Of a DNA stretch of 64,000 nucleotides, positions 46,891 to 55,877 are shown piece by piece (position 1 is the stretch's first letter; the number at the start of each line of letters is the position of its first letter). The notes beneath the pieces are model-generated. The model saw nothing but the letters and a program-made list of their open reading frames with translations, ran no database searches and had not been told where the DNA came from. Source of the DNA: Comamonadaceae bacterium. GTDB taxonomy: Bacteria > Pseudomonadota > Gammaproteobacteria > Burkholderiales > Burkholderiaceae_C. Location: positions 22,618 to 86,617 of the forward strand of contig JAIXXF010000031.1 in the NCBI GenBank assembly GCA_027490925.1, read 5' to 3'. Position numbers and translations under genes: made by a program.

Positions 46891-49134
46891 ATGAAGAGCG
46901 AGCCCGTCACAGCGGCCGTCGGTGTGGCTTCGCCGTTGCCGCAACTGATCGCCGCCACCCGTGTTGGTCTGCCGGATGAGGCAGACGCCAAGGCCCGGGC
47001 GCGGGCGTTCGCGGAGCCATTCATCGCCAGTGAAACCCTGGACACCGGCGAAAACACCCTGGCCCATGCCGACGCGGTGGCCCACATCGTGGCCGACATC
47101 GGCGGTTCAGAGGCCATGCAGGCGGCTTGTTATTTGGTCTACGCCTGCGAACACTTGAACCGCCCGCTGGAGGTGATCACCAAGGCCTTTGGTGCCAACC
47201 ACGCGGCGCTGGCGGTGGAAACCACCCAGCTCATCCGGGTGCAGCGGCAGGCCCGCAAGACCCAGGCCACTTCTCCCGCCACCGCTGTGCCCATGTCACA
47301 AAGCGCGGCAGCACAAACCGAGAACGTGCGCAAGATGCTGCTCGCGTTTTCACGCGATTTGAGGGTGGTGCTGTTGCGGCTCGCGTCGCGGCTGCAAACG
47401 CTGCGCCACTACGCCGCCACCCGCCTGCCGGTACCGCCCAGTCTGGCCCGCGAGTCGTTGCAGGTGTTCGCGCCGCTGGCCAACCGGCTCGGCATCTGGC
47501 AGATCAAATGGGAAATGGAAGACCTGGCCTTTCGTTTTCTGGAGCCCGACACCTACCGCGAAGTCGCGCGCCTGCTCGACGAAAAACGCGTGGAGCGGGA
47601 GGCCTACGTCGAGCAGTTGCGCCAGCAACTGCAAGACCAGCTGCGCCAGCAAGGCATCCAGGCATCGGTGCAAGGACGGCCAAAACACATCTACAGCATC
47701 GTGCGGAAAATGCGGGGCAAGTCCCTGGGTTTTGGCCAAGTTCACGACATCCGCGCCCTGCGCGTGGTGGTGCCCAGCGTGGCCGACTGTTATGCGGCGT
47801 TGAGCTGGGTGCATGCGCAACTTCCGCCAGTGCCCAATGAGTTCGACGACTACATCGCCAAGCCGAAACCCAACGGCTACCAGTCGTTGCACACCGTGGT
47901 TCGCAACACGCAGGGGCAACCAATCGAGGTGCAGATCCGCACCCAGGCCATGCACGACCACGCTGAGCACGGTGTGGCGGCCCACTGGGCCTACAAAGAG
48001 GCGGGCAGCAAAGGCTACAGTGGCGTGTCGGCCAGTGGCGAGTACGACGCCAAGATCGCGGTCTTGCGTCAGCTGTTGGCCTGGGAGCGCGACCTCTCCG
48101 ACGCCGACGGGCACCAGGGCTTGTTCGATGACCGCATCTATGTGCTCACGCCCGACGCCGCCATCGTGGACTTGCCGCAGGGTGCCACACCGTTGGACTT
48201 CGCCTACAGCGTTCACACCAACTTGGGCCACCGTTGCCGCGGTGCGCGGGTGGACGGCGCCATGGTCCCGTTGAACACCCCGCTGCAGAACGGCCAGACG
48301 GTAGAGATCAGCACCGCCAAAGAGGGCGGTCCGTCGCGCGACTGGTTGAACCCAGAGCTGCGCTTTTTGGTCAGCCACCGCGCCAAGGCCAAGGTGCGTG
48401 CCTGGTTCAACGCCCTGCAACAGCACGAAACAGTGGCGCGCGGGCGCGAGGCGGTGGAAAAACTTTTGCAGCGCGAGGGCAAAACCGCCATCAAGCTCGA
48501 CGATCTCGCGTCGCAGCTCGGTTTCAAAGCCGCCGATGACCTGTTCCACGTGGTTGGCAAAGACGAGTTCTCGCTGCGCAGCATCGAGCTGTTGTTCAAG
48601 CCCGCCGAGCCGGTGGTACCGCAAGACGAGTTTTTGCTCCTCAAGAAGTCTCGGCAGGGTGACAAGGCCGCCAGCCGCCACGCCAAGGGCGGCGTCTTGG
48701 TGGTCGGCATCGACTCGCTGATGACGCAGTTGGCCAAGTGCTGCAAACCTGCGCCGCCCGACGATATTCAGGGCTTTGTCACCCGTGGCAAAGGCGTCAG
48801 CGTCCACCGCTCCGATTGCAGCAACTTTCGTGAAATGGCAGCACGCAACAGCGAGCGGGTGATCCCGGTGGCGTGGGGCGGCATCAAGGCCGGAGAGACG
48901 GCGGTGTACCCCGTGGACGTAGCGGTTGAAGCCGCCGACCGCCAAGGTCTGCTGCGCGACATTTCGGAAGTGTTCGCGCGCGAAAAAATGAATGTGGTCG
49001 GCGTGCAAACGCAGACACTCAAAGGCACCGCCTGGATGACCTTCACCGTTGAAGTGACCGACGCGGGCCGGCTGCGCCATGTGATGGCCCAAGTCACCGG
49101 CGTGCCCAACGTCAGATCCGCCCGCCGCCGCTGA
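46891..49134 (+). CDS. relA: GTP pyrophosphokinase RelA
   Basis: A 747-residue stringent-response enzyme that makes (p)ppGpp from ATP and GTP/GDP on stalled ribosomes. The N-terminal HD region (about 40-190) lacks the HDxxED hydrolase residues. The synthetase domain has GRPKHIYSIVRKM and NEFDDYIAKPKPNGYQSLHTVV; the acidic ExDD version is typical of synthetase-only RelA. TGS (about 415-475, IVDLPQGATPLDFAY, ending in VEISTAKEGGPS), the ZFD/CC helix with AKCCKPAPPDDI and HRSDCSNF, and an ACT domain (about 665-745) follow in order. The gene ends 48 bases before tRNA-Val. Confidence 0.94.
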   Translation: MKSEPVTAAVGVASPLPQLIAATRVGLPDEADAKARARAFAEPFIASETLDTGENTLAHADAVAHIVADIGGSEAMQAACYLVYACEHLNRPLEVITKAFGANHAALAVETTQLIRVQRQARKTQATSPATAVPMSQSAAAQTENVRKMLLAFSRDLRVVLLRLASRLQTLRHYAATRLPVPPSLARESLQVFAPLANRLGIWQIKWEMEDLAFRFLEPDTYREVARLLDEKRVEREAYVEQLRQQLQDQLRQQGIQASVQGRPKHIYSIVRKMRGKSLGFGQVHDIRALRVVVPSVADCYAALSWVHAQLPPVPNEFDDYIAKPKPNGYQSLHTVVRNTQGQPIEVQIRTQAMHDHAEHGVAAHWAYKEAGSKGYSGVSASGEYDAKIAVLRQLLAWERDLSDADGHQGLFDDRIYVLTPDAAIVDLPQGATPLDFAYSVHTNLGHRCRGARVDGAMVPLNTPLQNGQTVEISTAKEGGPSRDWLNPELRFLVSHRAKAKVRAWFNALQQHETVARGREAVEKLLQREGKTAIKLDDLASQLGFKAADDLFHVVGKDEFSLRSIELLFKPAEPVVPQDEFLLLKKSRQGDKAASRHAKGGVLVVGIDSLMTQLAKCCKPAPPDDIQGFVTRGKGVSVHRSDCSNFREMAARNSERVIPVAWGGIKAGETAVYPVDVAVEAADRQGLLRDISEVFAREKMNVVGVQTQTLKGTAWMTFTVEVTDAGRLRHVMAQVTGVPNVRSARRR

Positions 49135-49159
49135 GGCAAGGCACGCTCGCGCGTGCTGC

Positions 49160-49165
49160 TACAAT
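49160..49165 (+). promoter_or_regulatory. -10 element of tRNA-Val
   Basis: TACAAT lies 17 bases before the first tRNA base, a good sigma-70 -10. A matching -35 is not obvious because it would fall at the relA stop. Confidence 0.5.
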
Positions 49166-49182
49166 CTGTATGTTTCCGACTC

Positions 49183-49259
49183 AGGCGCGTAGCTCAGCTG
49201 GTTAGAGCACCACCTTGACATGGTGGGGGTCGTTGGTTCGAGTCCAATCGCGCCTACCA
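49183..49259 (+). tRNA. tRNA-Val (anticodon GAC)
   Basis: A 77-base tRNA with encoded CCA. The acceptor stem AGGCGCG pairs with CGCGCCT. The D arm is GCTC/GAGC, the anticodon stem CCACC/GGTGG with loop TTGACAT (GAC at 49217-49219), and the T arm carries TTCGAGT. The 3' part of the gene is the probable attB/attL used by the integrase encoded just to the right. Confidence 0.97.
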
Positions 49260-49265
49260 ACACGC

Positions 49266-49309
49266 AGCCCTTGTAAGTTGTTGATTCTCAACGGTTTACA
49301 GGGGCTTTT
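49266..49309 (+). terminator. hairpin terminator after tRNA-Val
   Basis: AGCCCTTGTAA (49266-49276) pairs with TTACAGGGGCT (49296-49306) at 10 of 11 positions and is followed by TTTTG. It lies just inside the island boundary. Confidence 0.6.
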
Positions 49310-49323
49310 GTTTGGCCGCTCAA

Positions 49324-49578
49324 TTAGTGTGGGGCAGAAGATGGGGCAGAAATTCCATCGAGTGTCTGCTGTGCCGCATCTCTCGCAAGCACTGACTGCA
49401 CGAATGCAGCAGCAGTGGGGCTACAAAACTTCAATACCCCAGGGGTGTAGCACTCTTTCAAAGCGCAGTCGGGCAGCGACAACGACAAAAAGAAATCGAT
49501 CTTGACTGCGTTGTAATAAGCAAGGTCATCCTCCTTGCTTAGGTCCAACCCCTCAAAGAGCGCATCGTCAGTTTGCAT
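49324..49578 (-). CDS. small island protein, unknown
   Basis: An 84-residue acidic-start protein (MQTDDALFEGLDLSKEDD) with a hydrophobic middle (DFFLSLSLPDCALK) and no recognised domain. ATG 49578 has a strong AAGGAG seven bases before it. Its start lies within the last codons of the preceding small gene, so they are translationally coupled. Last gene before the tRNA-Val attachment site. Confidence 0.6.
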   Translation of the reverse strand: MQTDDALFEGLDLSKEDDLAYYNAVKIDFFLSLSLPDCALKECYTPGVLKFCSPTAAAFVQSVLARDAAQQTLDGISAPSSAPH

Positions 49579-49798
49579 CAAGCATCTCCTTGATTTCTTC
49601 GGCCGCTGCCTCTGCAGCTTCTCGGCTGTACACGTAATGCAGCAAGTCAACTGCCCCGTCTTCGTCATGCAGGATAGCGCGAACTTCACGCGATGCGGCG
49701 TATACGTAAGACATGTCGTAGTCTTTACGCCGCCAAGCAGCTAGGGCGCAAATTGAATAGGCCCTTTCGATGTGCTCAACCGGGATGGCTACTGTCAT
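49568..49798 (-). CDS. small island protein, unknown
   Basis: A 76-residue helical protein (MTVAIPVEHIERAYS..., AAWRRKDYDMSYVYAASREVRAI, of which WRRKDYDMSY is central, ending IKEMLDAN). No family recognised. ATG 49798 or ATG 49804 (two residues longer) could start it. It overlaps the upstream small gene by 23 bases and the next by 11, a chain of overlaps typical of a coupled operon. Confidence 0.6.
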   Translation of the reverse strand: MTVAIPVEHIERAYSICALAAWRRKDYDMSYVYAASREVRAILHDEDGAVDLLHYVYSREAAEAAAEEIKEMLDAN

Positions 49799-50030
49799 CC
49801 CCATTGTTCGATGCCTCGGCAACAGCGGCACGTGCAGCATCGGCTGCTTGAATGGATAACCAGGTCCGGTAGTGTTGCAGGACTGACCTTGAAATTGGAG
49901 AGTCGAGTTGTCTTGCATATGCAATAGCCTCCGAGGTTTTTGACAACAGTCGATAACATTCATCGACTCGGCCAAGCATAAGCAATGAACGCGCTTCCTC
50001 AAAACTTTGCATCGCTTTTTTACGACTCAT
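49776..50030 (-). CDS. small island protein, unknown
   Basis: An 84-residue protein with helix-repeat character (SFEEARSLLMLGRVDECYRLL, then ISRSVLQHYRTWLSIQA), possibly one TPR-like helical pair; unassigned. ATG 50030 (MSRKKAMQS) overlaps the integrase stop by four bases, so it is co-translated with the integrase. The frame is open upstream but only inside the integrase. Confidence 0.62.
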   Translation of the reverse strand: MSRKKAMQSFEEARSLLMLGRVDECYRLLSKTSEAIAYARQLDSPISRSVLQHYRTWLSIQAADAARAAVAEASNNGDDSSHPG

Positions 50031-51196
50031 CCATGCATCGTAAACGCTGACTCCAGTGCACGCTTTTCGCGGTCGTTTGCTTCTTTGTTTGCGGCCGTCC
50101 ATTTCGCATACGTTGACAGCAACTCTTGCAGACTGTGCCCAAGCTGCTTTGCAATAAAAGCCGGCGTCACGCCTTGCATCAAGGCAACTGTTGCGTACGT
50201 GTGGCGCGTGCAATAGGGCCTGCGCCACCGAATGCCAAGGGCCGTTAGTGTGGGCCGCCAGTACGTGTCGCGCTGCGCACGCTCGTCATGCCAGGGCTTG
50301 CGCAACACGGGATGTTCGAACACGTGAGGATCCTCACCCAAACAAGTGATCGGCTTCATGATTTTCAAGGCCACCAGTGCATGCGAAATCAAAAAAACGT
50401 CGCGCTCAACATCTGTTTTTGTTGTCTCTCGATCCGTTCCGCGGAACGTTCGCACCCGCCACACACGCGCTTCTTTTTTAGGAAAGTCGATGTCCGACCA
50501 GCGTAAAGCAATGAGCTCCTCGGGACGCATGCCAGTCGAAAAAGCGAACAGAAAATACGCGTGCACTGGTGCTGGATAGTGCTTGCGCATGTGCTCCAAA
50601 ATCTTCTCTCGCTCTTTGATCGATAGCGGGTCCGGCTTCTTTTTTTGAACCTTGTCGTTCTCGATTCCGATCATCGGATTGCTGGCGGTCCACTCACCCC
50701 GATACTGCATATCAAACACGCCTCGCAGAGGAATCAAGTAGTTGTTGTAGAGCTTTGCAGACCGCCAGGGATGCCGACCAATTGCGGCCGCGATGGTCGC
50801 ATGATCGATGTCGATAAACGCCGTCGCAGGATCGATGATCTTCTGCCATACGTTTGATAAAGCATTCGAATATTGCGATGCCGAAGCCGGCGAAAGCTTG
50901 CTTAACTTTGCGTCGACGTAGTCATCGCACGCGTCTTTAAACGTGTACACATTGCTATCGTTTTCGGAGCGTTTCGAATTCGGAAAGAACGTTTCGTAAT
51001 CGAACTCTCCTCTTTTGATAGCGCGTTTTACGTTGGACAGGAGTTCGCTGGCGAAACGGATGTTCGATGGCGTGGCTTCGTTTGCGACAGTTTTTCGATG
51101 ACGTTTGCGTTGCCACTGAAATTGAATGCGCACATTGTTTCCCCGGACCTCAACACCTGGGGGCAGAGACGTATTTACTTTTTGCACAGAAGCCAT
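50027..51196 (-). CDS. tyrosine recombinase/integrase of the island
   Basis: A 389-residue site-specific recombinase. The N-terminal arm-binding region (LPPGVEVRGNNVRIQFQW, of the DUF3596 type; start segment VRGNNVRIQF) is followed by a core-binding SAM-like domain (about 85-180). The catalytic domain has Arg in STGMRPEELIALRW, His-Arg in CTRHTYATVAL with preceding Arg, LGHSLQELLSTYAKW with His and Tyr nucleophile. Such integrases commonly use tRNA 3' ends. ATG 51196 (MASVQKVN) lies within the tail of the excisionase-like gene (22-base overlap). Confidence 0.92.
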   Translation of the reverse strand: MASVQKVNTSLPPGVEVRGNNVRIQFQWQRKRHRKTVANEATPSNIRFASELLSNVKRAIKRGEFDYETFFPNSKRSENDSNVYTFKDACDDYVDAKLSKLSPASASQYSNALSNVWQKIIDPATAFIDIDHATIAAAIGRHPWRSAKLYNNYLIPLRGVFDMQYRGEWTASNPMIGIENDKVQKKKPDPLSIKEREKILEHMRKHYPAPVHAYFLFAFSTGMRPEELIALRWSDIDFPKKEARVWRVRTFRGTDRETTKTDVERDVFLISHALVALKIMKPITCLGEDPHVFEHPVLRKPWHDERAQRDTYWRPTLTALGIRWRRPYCTRHTYATVALMQGVTPAFIAKQLGHSLQELLSTYAKWTAANKEANDREKRALESAFTMHG

Positions 51197-51603
51197 TTTG
51201 TGTATGCGTGAGTATTGATGTGTAAGCGGCCATCGGGGGAGCGCAGATAGTGCACACCCTCTGACCATTCTTTACGTTCAATCTTTTTGCGAAGAGCTCC
51301 GGTTGAATAGCCAGTCATGGAGGCAAAACGTATCAATAAAACCCAGGTCGTTCCAGCGTCTCGACCCTGAGGTTCATCTTGCTGATGCGTTTTCCCATCA
51401 GATCGTTGCCCAGTTTTACGATTCTTTGTTGCGCTGGTCGATATCGGGATGGTGTGATTACTACCAACCCTGATATTGTTGATGTATTTATTCCTCTGCC
51501 GTAAAGCCGCGTCCCGACGACTAGCCCGATCGACAGCTTCTCTTTTTGAAGATTCTTTTAAGGTGTCATTCGATACGCGGACTTGTGTTTTTGATTCCAT
51601 CAT
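51175..51603 (-). CDS. excisionase-like protein
   Basis: A 142-residue protein. The first 85 residues are charged and disordered-looking. The last 55 (WVLLIRFASMTGYSTGALRKKI..., ending HAYTKWLLCKK) form a MerR/Xis-like winged helix of the kind found in phage excisionases that steer integrase directionality. It is the first gene of the integrase operon; ATG 51603 or 51600. Confidence 0.7.
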   Translation of the reverse strand: MMESKTQVRVSNDTLKESSKREAVDRASRRDAALRQRNKYINNIRVGSNHTIPISTSATKNRKTGQRSDGKTHQQDEPQGRDAGTTWVLLIRFASMTGYSTGALRKKIERKEWSEGVHYLRSPDGRLHINTHAYTKWLLCKK

Positions 51604-51833
51604 CTGACTGTGTTGTCCTAGATGGTTGCTTTTATGGAGTCACATTCGTCTAAGTCAAGCGATCTTCAAGAAAATTTCTTTGTATTCATTGACATTTATA
51701 TTTATGAGGAAAATCGCTCATTTATATTTCGGCTTGATAGTCAACTGAAGAATCTTCTGACCGAAGGATTGCGGGACAACGCGATCCCGAGTAAATCCCG
51801 AAGGTAACCAATGTTCAGCTCTTCTGTTTATCT
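51604..51833. other. AT-rich intergenic region upstream of the integrase operon
   Basis: These 230 bases should contain the promoter of the excisionase-integrase operon. A 61-codon frame on the + strand has no ribosome-binding site and no family match I recognise; I do not call it. Confidence 0.4.
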
Positions 51834-51884
51834 GTAACCGTCCGGCCAAGTCACCTTGACCAGCGCTGACGGTTATGGGCGGAA

Positions 51885-52874
51885 TCAGTTCGGCGGCAAC
51901 CAGCGATGAGGAAGCAGTTCCTCAATCCGACTTGCCGGGTTCGTCGGAAGGCGCTCCAAGACATCCTTGAAGTACGCGTAGGAGTCATGCCCGTTCATGC
52001 GTGCCGAGTGCAGCAGGCTCATCACCGCAGCCCCCCGTTTTCCTGCCCGCAGGCTGCCGGCGAACAACCAGTTCGCCCGTCCAAGTGCAATCTGACGGAT
52101 CTGGTTCTCAACCCAGTTGTTGCTGATCGGGACATCACCGTCCTCCGCGAAGCGGGTGAGCTCAGACCATCGCTTCAAGCTGTAGTCAATCGCCTTCATC
52201 GTGGCCGATCCCGGCGGCACCTGCTGGCGCGTGGCCATCAGCCAGCGATGGAACACGGCCAGTATCTGGCTGTATTTGCGCTGCCGGATCTTTCGTCGCC
52301 CGTCGCTGGGCTGGTCTTCAATCTCGCGCTCGATGCGGCACAGGCTCTGGTAGAACCGCAGCGCCTTGCGACCGACCTCGCTGCCATGGTTCACCCAGAG
52401 CTCATGGGACTTGCTCTCCTTGGGCGGACCATGTAAGCAGTTTGGGTGGCCATAAGTGGAGCACTTTGGGTGGCCGCGGGGGGTAACACCCTTGTCCATG
52501 CAGGCCGCATAGCCGCTGAACCCGTCGATCACCAGCGTACCCTTCCACGCCGATGACGTATCCAGCCTGAGGAAGTCACGCACGTGCTCGCCACTGCGCC
52601 TCTCGCAGAAGTCGAACACCACCGCTCTGACCGGGTTGGCACTCGGCGTGCAGTACGACCAGATGTAGGCCCTGTGGGTTTTGCCCTTTCCCGGTTTGAG
52701 CATGGCCACCGGTGTTTCATCGGCATGCAGCACCATGTGGCGGCGCAGCTCGTCGGCCTGGGCGTTCACCAAGGGCTGTAGCGCGGTACCGCATTGACCC
52801 ACCCACTGCGCCTGCGTGGAGCGGGCGATTGCGCTCATCGCGGGCGGCTGCGTGGGATGAGTCACTAGGAGCAC
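51885..52874 (-). pseudogene. tnpC: IS66 transposase TnpC, 5' truncated and internally altered
   Basis: The open frame covers the C-terminal 330 residues of the DDE transposase: HADETPVAML, IDGFSGYAA, NNWVENQIRQIALGRANWLFAGS and a typical C-terminus. The N-terminal zinc-finger half is deleted. Between GVT and HELWVN the usual segment GCLAHARRKF is replaced by a foreign in-frame stretch (PRGHPKCSTYGHPNC and more) that corresponds to a tandem DNA repeat at 52434-52475. It is therefore not expected to be functional. Confidence 0.85.
52434..52475. repeat. tandem pair inserted in the IS66 transposase
   Basis: TTTGGGTGGCC occurs at 52441-52451 and 52465-52475, each preceded by a TAAG-type spacer, period 24. 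The pair looks like the multi-repeat terminus of another IS (IS21-like ends have such tandem units), but its source is not identified. Confidence 0.55.
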
Positions 52875-53029
52875 ATGTTGGCGCCAGGGTGGTCGCGTGC
52901 GCCCTCATCCAGCAGCGCAGCATGCTGGCGTTGATCCCGTGCGCGAGTGCCACAGACGCCACCGAGGTGTGGGGCTCCAAGGCCAGCGCGATCACACGCG
53001 CCTTGAAATTGTCGGAATGGCGGCGCTAG
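52870..53029 (-). pseudogene. IS66 TnpA remnant
   Basis: The frame encodes RRHSDNFKARVIALAL and HGINASMLRCWMR, the helix-turn-helix start of IS66 TnpA. A stop (TAG) replaces the start region and the C-terminal half is lost at the fusion with tnpC near 52870. Confidence 0.75.
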
Positions 53030-53156
53030 CTGCGTTTGTGTGGCTTGCCGGTGTCAGGAGTGACCGAAGTTGTGCACATGTGTCCATCGAAAACTTGTGG
53101 ACACAAGCATCCTTGTTCGGGCGCGTCAAATCAAGGTGACTTGGCCGGACGGATAT

Positions 53157-53300
53157 GTTTATCGCCTTTCACTTCCAATCTACCTTTCCCTGGGGTTGGA
53201 CTCCAGAGTCCGTCGTTACTCAAATCTGGGGGGGACGTCCGCGACCGCTGCAGAACCGACTGTTGCTCAATGACGCTAAGAGGCTAAAAGTTACCGTCTG
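53157..53300. other. short segment between the two IS elements
   Basis: These 144 bases have no gene and no repeat apart from the GTTTATC target duplicate at the left end. They are a fragment of the original island DNA left between two insertions. Confidence 0.5.
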
Positions 53301-53407
53301 TGTTGATTTCCACGTAAATCTAACCCCCTAGAGACAAGTTTTTTCATTCAATTTTGACCCCTTGAATACAGTTCTCTGCTTGTTTTTTAAGCAGAGGGGA
53401 TCAAGGA

Positions 53408-54949
53408 GTGATCAAAGTGGGAACACTGGCAAAGATTCGCCGACTGCACCTGCGAGAAGGCCTGTCGATCAAGGAGATCGAGAGGCGTACTGGACTGGCA
53501 AGAAACACCATCCGGACCTGGTTACGGCGCGACGAGATGAGCGAGCCCAAGTACCCGGCGCGCACCGTCAACACACAGCTCGACCCTTTCAAAGCCACCC
53601 TCAGCGGCTGGCTCAAGACCGACACCCACCGAGGCAAACGGGACCGCCGAACCGTCAAGGCCATGTTCGACGACCTGGTCGAGCAAGGCTACCGAGGAAG
53701 CTATGGCCGCGTGGCCGCCTTCGCCCGCCAGTGGCGAGCTGAACATGCTGGGACTGCAGGCAAAGCCGCCTTCGTGCCCTTGAAGTTCGTCCTCGGAGAC
53801 GCCTTCCAATTCGACTGGAGCACCGAGTACGCCTGGGTGGGCGGCCTGAGGCGGCGACTGGAAGTCGCCCACACCAAGCTCTGCGCCAGCCGAGCCTTCT
53901 GGCTCGTGGCCTACCCCAGCCAGGGTCACGAGATGCTGTTCGATGCCCATGCCCGGGCATTTGCAGCCTTCGGTGGTGTGCCCCAGCGAGGCATCTACGA
54001 CAACATGAAGACCGCCGTCGACAAGGTCGGCGTGGGCAAGAAACGCGTCATCAACGCCCGCTTCGAGGCCATGACCGGCCACTACCTGTTCGAGCCCGAG
54101 TTCTGCAACGTCGCCAGCGGCTGGGAGAAGGGCATTGTGGAGAAGAACGTGCGCGACCGGCGCAGCAGCATCTGGCACCGGGCTGTCAAACAGCGCTGGG
54201 CAGACCTCACCGCCCTCAACGACTGGCTGGGCAGCGAGTGCACCAGCGCCTGGGCCGAACTCAACCACCCGGAATGGCCCGCCCTGAAGGTGGCCGACGT
54301 GTTGCAGGACGAGCAACCCCGGCTCATGCCCAACCCCAAACCGTTTGACGGCTACATCGAGGTGCTCGGACGCGTCTCCAGCACCAGCCTGGTTCACCTG
54401 CAAAGAAACCGCTACAGCGTGCCCAGTGAACACGCCCACGCGGTGGTCAGCCTGAGGCTGTACCCCACACGGGTCGATGTGGTGGCCGACAACGCCCGGG
54501 TGGCCAGCCATCCCAGATGCTTCGAGCGCAACCAGACCTTCTACGACTGGCGCCACTACATCAGCCTGATTGAACGCAAGCCAGGCGCTTTGCGCAACGG
54601 CGCGCCTTTCGAGACCCTGCCAGAGGTCCTGCGCAAGCTGCAAAACATCTTGCTGCGCCACGAGGGTGGTGACCGGGTCATGGCCCAGGTGCTGGCGGCG
54701 GTGCCTGTGCACGGCCTGGAGGCGGTGGTGGTAGCCGCTGAGCTGGCCTTGGAGGCTGGCAAGCCCAGCGGCGAGCATGTGCTCAATGTGCTGGCCCGGC
54801 TGAAGGCGGGCGGCAATGCGCAGGCCATTGAGGCGGCCGCCACGCCATTGCGGCTCCAAGTGGAGCCGCTGGCCAATGTGCAGCGCTATGACCGGCTCCG
54901 AGCCGACGGTCGGCTGCATGAGGGATCAAGCTCGGGGGTGCAGCCATGA
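53408..54949 (+). CDS. istA: IS21-family transposase IstA
   Basis: A 513-residue DDE transposase. The N-terminal helix-turn-helix reads [24 protein letters not shown] (core [14 protein letters not shown]). The catalytic triad: Asp in FQFDWS, Asp in GIYDNMK, Glu in [10 protein letters not shown]. The start is GTG 53408; GTG 53417 (three codons later) is better spaced from AAGGAG at 53403-53408 and may be the true start. The stop overlaps istB by four bases. Confidence 0.93.
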   Translation: MIKVGTLAKIRRLHLREGLSIKEIERRTGLARNTIRTWLRRDEMSEPKYPARTVNTQLDPFKATLSGWLKTDTHRGKRDRRTVKAMFDDLVEQGYRGSYGRVAAFARQWRAEHAGTAGKAAFVPLKFVLGDAFQFDWSTEYAWVGGLRRRLEVAHTKLCASRAFWLVAYPSQGHEMLFDAHARAFAAFGGVPQRGIYDNMKTAVDKVGVGKKRVINARFEAMTGHYLFEPEFCNVASGWEKGIVEKNVRDRRSSIWHRAVKQRWADLTALNDWLGSECTSAWAELNHPEWPALKVADVLQDEQPRLMPNPKPFDGYIEVLGRVSSTSLVHLQRNRYSVPSEHAHAVVSLRLYPTRVDVVADNARVASHPRCFERNQTFYDWRHYISLIERKPGALRNGAPFETLPEVLRKLQNILLRHEGGDRVMAQVLAAVPVHGLEAVVVAAELALEAGKPSGEHVLNVLARLKAGGNAQAIEAAATPLRLQVEPLANVQRYDRLRADGRLHEGSSSGVQP

Positions 54950-55797
54950 GCCAGGAAGTCATCACAGCGCTCAAGGCGCTCAAATTACACGGCATGGCGG
55001 CCAACTACCCGGAGGTGGCCGCCCAGGCCCGCCATACCGAGTTCACGCCCGAGACGTTCATGGTGCAGTTGCTGCAGGCAGAACGGTCCGAACGGGCGGT
55101 GCGCTCGATGGCGTACCAAATGGCGGTGGCCCGCTTCCCTGCACATCGGGACTTGGCGGGCTTCGCGTTCGATCAGGCCCAGGTGGACGAAACGCTGGTG
55201 CGCTCACTGCACACGGGCAAGTTCATCGATGCGGCACACAACGTGGTGCTGATCGGTGGTCCGGGAACGGGTAAGACGCACATTGCCACCGCCTTGGGGG
55301 TGGAGGCCATCCAGAGGCTGGGCAAGCGGGTGAGGTTCTTCTCGACCGTGGAACTGGTGAACCTGCTGGAGCAGGAGAAGACGCAGGGCAAAGCCGGTCA
55401 GTTGGCACACCGGCTGCTGTACATGGACCTGGTGATCCTGGACGAGTTGGGCTATTTGCCGTTCAGTCAGGCGGGTGGCGCCTTGCTGTTCCACCTGATC
55501 TCCAAGCTGTACGAGCGCACCAGTGTGTTGATCACGACCAACCTGAGCTTCGGGGAGTGGAGCCAGGTGTTCGGGGATGCCAAGATGACAACGGCGCTAT
55601 TGGATCGGCTCACCCACCACTGCCATATCGTGGAGACGGGCAATGAGAGTTGGCGGTTCAAGCACTCCAGTGCGGCCGCTGTACGGCAAACAGGAAAGAA
55701 GAAAGGCAGAGCCGCAGCTCAGGACGTCGTTGACCGAAACAGCGAAACCATCGACCCGAAAGGAGCCTCAACGATAGACTTATCCACAATCGAGTAG
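54946..55797 (+). CDS. istB: IS21-family helper ATPase IstB
   Basis: A 283-residue AAA+ protein that stimulates IstA and target choice. Walker [10 protein letters not shown], Walker [13 protein letters not shown], sensor [10 protein letters not shown] and a final arginine region [12 protein letters not shown] are present. It begins in the ATGA overlap with istA. Confidence 0.94.
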   Translation: MSQEVITALKALKLHGMAANYPEVAAQARHTEFTPETFMVQLLQAERSERAVRSMAYQMAVARFPAHRDLAGFAFDQAQVDETLVRSLHTGKFIDAAHNVVLIGGPGTGKTHIATALGVEAIQRLGKRVRFFSTVELVNLLEQEKTQGKAGQLAHRLLYMDLVILDELGYLPFSQAGGALLFHLISKLYERTSVLITTNLSFGEWSQVFGDAKMTTALLDRLTHHCHIVETGNESWRFKHSSAAAVRQTGKKKGRAAAQDVVDRNSETIDPKGASTIDLSTIE

Positions 55798-55877
55798 CCC
55801 GGCTACTCCACCTAGGGTGGGGTCAATATCGGATGAAAAACCGGGGTCAAGATTGCGTGGAAATCAACAATCGATCA

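Larger units (their letters stand above)
51834..53156 (-). mobile_element. decayed IS66-family insertion sequence
   Basis: Terminal inverted repeats: 51834-51859 (GTAACCGTCCGGCCAAGTCA start) and 53131-53156 share 22 consecutive bases. GTTTATC flanks both ends (51826-51832 and 53157-53163), seven bases of the expected eight-base target duplication. Internally, tnpA is cut and joined to the second half of tnpC; tnpB is missing. Confidence 0.82.
53301..55869 (+). mobile_element. IS21-family insertion sequence, complete
   Basis: The ends start TGTTGATTTCCACG (53301-53314) and finish with its exact complement CGTGGAAATCAACA (55856-55869), 14 perfect bases. Internal GACCCC/GGGGTC repeats near both ends are the usual IS21 multiple terminal repeats. 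It carries istA and istB. No target-site duplication is visible (ACCGTCTG left, ATCGATCA right). Confidence 0.88.

Noticed and set aside
51622..51807. A 61-codon + strand frame in the AT-rich gap
   Set aside because: No ribosome-binding site and no recognisable family; it overlaps the expected integrase-operon promoter. Not strong enough to call.
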